46,678 bases of DNA. Origin: Fictibacillus sp. BK138 (GTDB lineage: Bacteria > Bacillota > Bacilli > Bacillales > Fictibacillaceae). The notes beneath the pieces were generated by a model. The model was not told where the DNA came from. It saw only the letters and a program-made list of their open reading frames with translations, and made no database searches. A program made the position numbers and the translations under genes. The stretch covers positions 13,550 to 60,227 of the forward strand of contig NZ_SGXL01000005.1 of the NCBI RefSeq assembly GCF_004216955.1, in the 5' to 3' direction. Positions 46,269-46,678 of the stretch are shown here, piece after piece. The first letter of the stretch is position 1. The number at the start of each line of letters is the position of its first letter.

Positions 46269-46430
46269 TTTTACGGTACGTGTTCTTTTATTTTGTTACA
46301 CGTTCACGCAAAGATAGGAGGTTTTCACGCAGGTTGGTGAGAGTTTCACGCGATATACACTCTGTTTTACGCAAAATCTCTCTCTTTCCACGCAGAATAT
46401 CCTTCGTTCCACGCGATAGCTCTTTTCTCA
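46269..46430. repeat. 21-nt-period array with conserved hairpin head (copy 2)
   Basis: The head at 46269-46304 has the same ACGGTACGTGTT, T-rich spacer and TTACACGTT as the copy near rpmG. Stem arms are ACGTGT 46278-46283 and ACACGT 46298-46303. Units have core TTTCACGC at 46305, 46326, 46347, 46368, 46389 and 46410, exactly 21 bases apart, with TACGC in the fourth. Both strands are open across it, giving heptad-repeat peptides, but no ribosome site or family is recognised. It lies between two copies of the 5S 3' end. Confidence 0.85.
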
Positions 46431-46549
46431 CAAGAAAAAACAGCTTTATATGTAGCCTTCCATAGAACAAGCAGCTTGTCATTTTACAGACAGCAGCTCA
46501 TCTTGGTTGTTTTGATCACTAAAAGATCCTTTTCTTTCTTTTTAAAACA

Positions 46550-46579
46550 AAAAAAGAAGATGGATCTTCATCCATCTTC
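46550..46579 (-). terminator. Rho-independent terminator of the rRNA operon
   Basis: A ten-pair perfect stem (46556-46565 with 46570-46579), loop CTTC/GAAG, followed on the minus strand by a T-run, 6 bases after the 5S end. Confidence 0.95.
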
Positions 46580-46585
46580 CTCATT

Positions 46586-46678
46586 GCCTAGCGACGTCCT
46601 ACTCTAACAGGGGGAGACCCCCAACTACCATCGGCGCTGAAGAGCTTAACTTCCGTGTTCGGTATGGGAACGGGTGTG
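46586..46678 (-). rRNA. rrf: 5S ribosomal RNA, 3' part
   Basis: The minus strand reads CACACCCGTTCCCATACCGA and continues through AAGTTAAGCTCTTCAGCGCC to GGACGTCGCTAGGC, the typical Bacillus 5S sequence. About 93 bases are present; the 5' end lies beyond the window. The orientation places an rRNA operon upstream of ctsR, as in B. subtilis (rrnW). Confidence 0.95.

Noticed and set aside
46305-46430. CRISPR-like array
   Set aside because: The conserved part of each unit is only about 8 bases within a 21-base step, there are no 25-40 base repeats, and no cas genes are in the window.
46232-46465. 77-codon plus-strand frame and 64-codon minus-strand frame across the repeat array
   Set aside because: Both strands are open because the repeat step is a multiple of three; there is no ribosome site or recognisable domain. 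Kept as a finding, not called as genes.
45775-46678. tRNA genes near the rRNA operon
   Set aside because: No sequence able to form a cloverleaf with the usual TTCGA arm was seen between the 5S gene and ctsR.

Overview
The window is a chromosomal stretch from a low-to-mid GC Gram-positive bacterium of the Bacillaceae (Bacillus or a close relative such as Fictibacillus; the genus is a guess). Evidence: gene order matches, from memory, the Bacillus subtilis ctsR-to-map region in reverse; there are Bacillus-type Shine-Dalgarno sites, a CtsR heat-shock box, a T-box riboswitch and a zinc-type S14. Every convincing gene is on the minus strand, so transcription runs from right to left. No plasmid, phage, insertion-sequence transposase, CRISPR or tRNA gene was seen.

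In transcription order (right to left): the 3' part of a 5S rRNA gene and its terminator (46550-46678), then a non-coding stretch holding a second copy of the 5S 3' end plus terminator and a 21-bp-period repeat array. Next is the class III heat-shock operon ctsR-mcsA-mcsB-clpC (45774-41227) behind a SigA promoter with a CtsR operator, closed by a terminator. Then come radA-disA-yacL-ispD-ispF-gltX (repair, c-di-AMP, isoprenoid precursors, glutamyl-tRNA), and a Cys T-box controlling cysE-cysS-mrnC-rlmB-rae1. A dispersed palindromic repeat sits between the T-box terminator and cysE. sigH has its own promoter and terminator.

The left half is the transcription/translation core. It holds rpmG-secE-nusG, rplK-rplA, rplJ-rplL (L10 leader with attenuator), an rsmC-like methyltransferase, rpoB-rpoC, the str operon (L7Ae-like gene, rpsL, rpsG, fusA, tuf), and the S10-spc ribosomal protein operon from rpsJ to secY-adk-map. 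map is cut by the left window edge and also carries an in-frame stop codon seven codons from that edge.

The coding content is conventional. The unusual material is in the intergenic regions. Three arrays repeat a short core at exactly 21-nt steps (12199-12287, 29382-29507, 46305-46430), and two of them share a conserved hairpin-containing head. There is a duplicated 5S end and terminator, a paired RNA motif in front of rplK and rplA that looks like two copies of one r-protein binding site, a three-way-junction RNA between rplK and rplA, a long nested hairpin in the rpsJ leader, and a G-tract/C-rich segment between the rRNA operon and ctsR.
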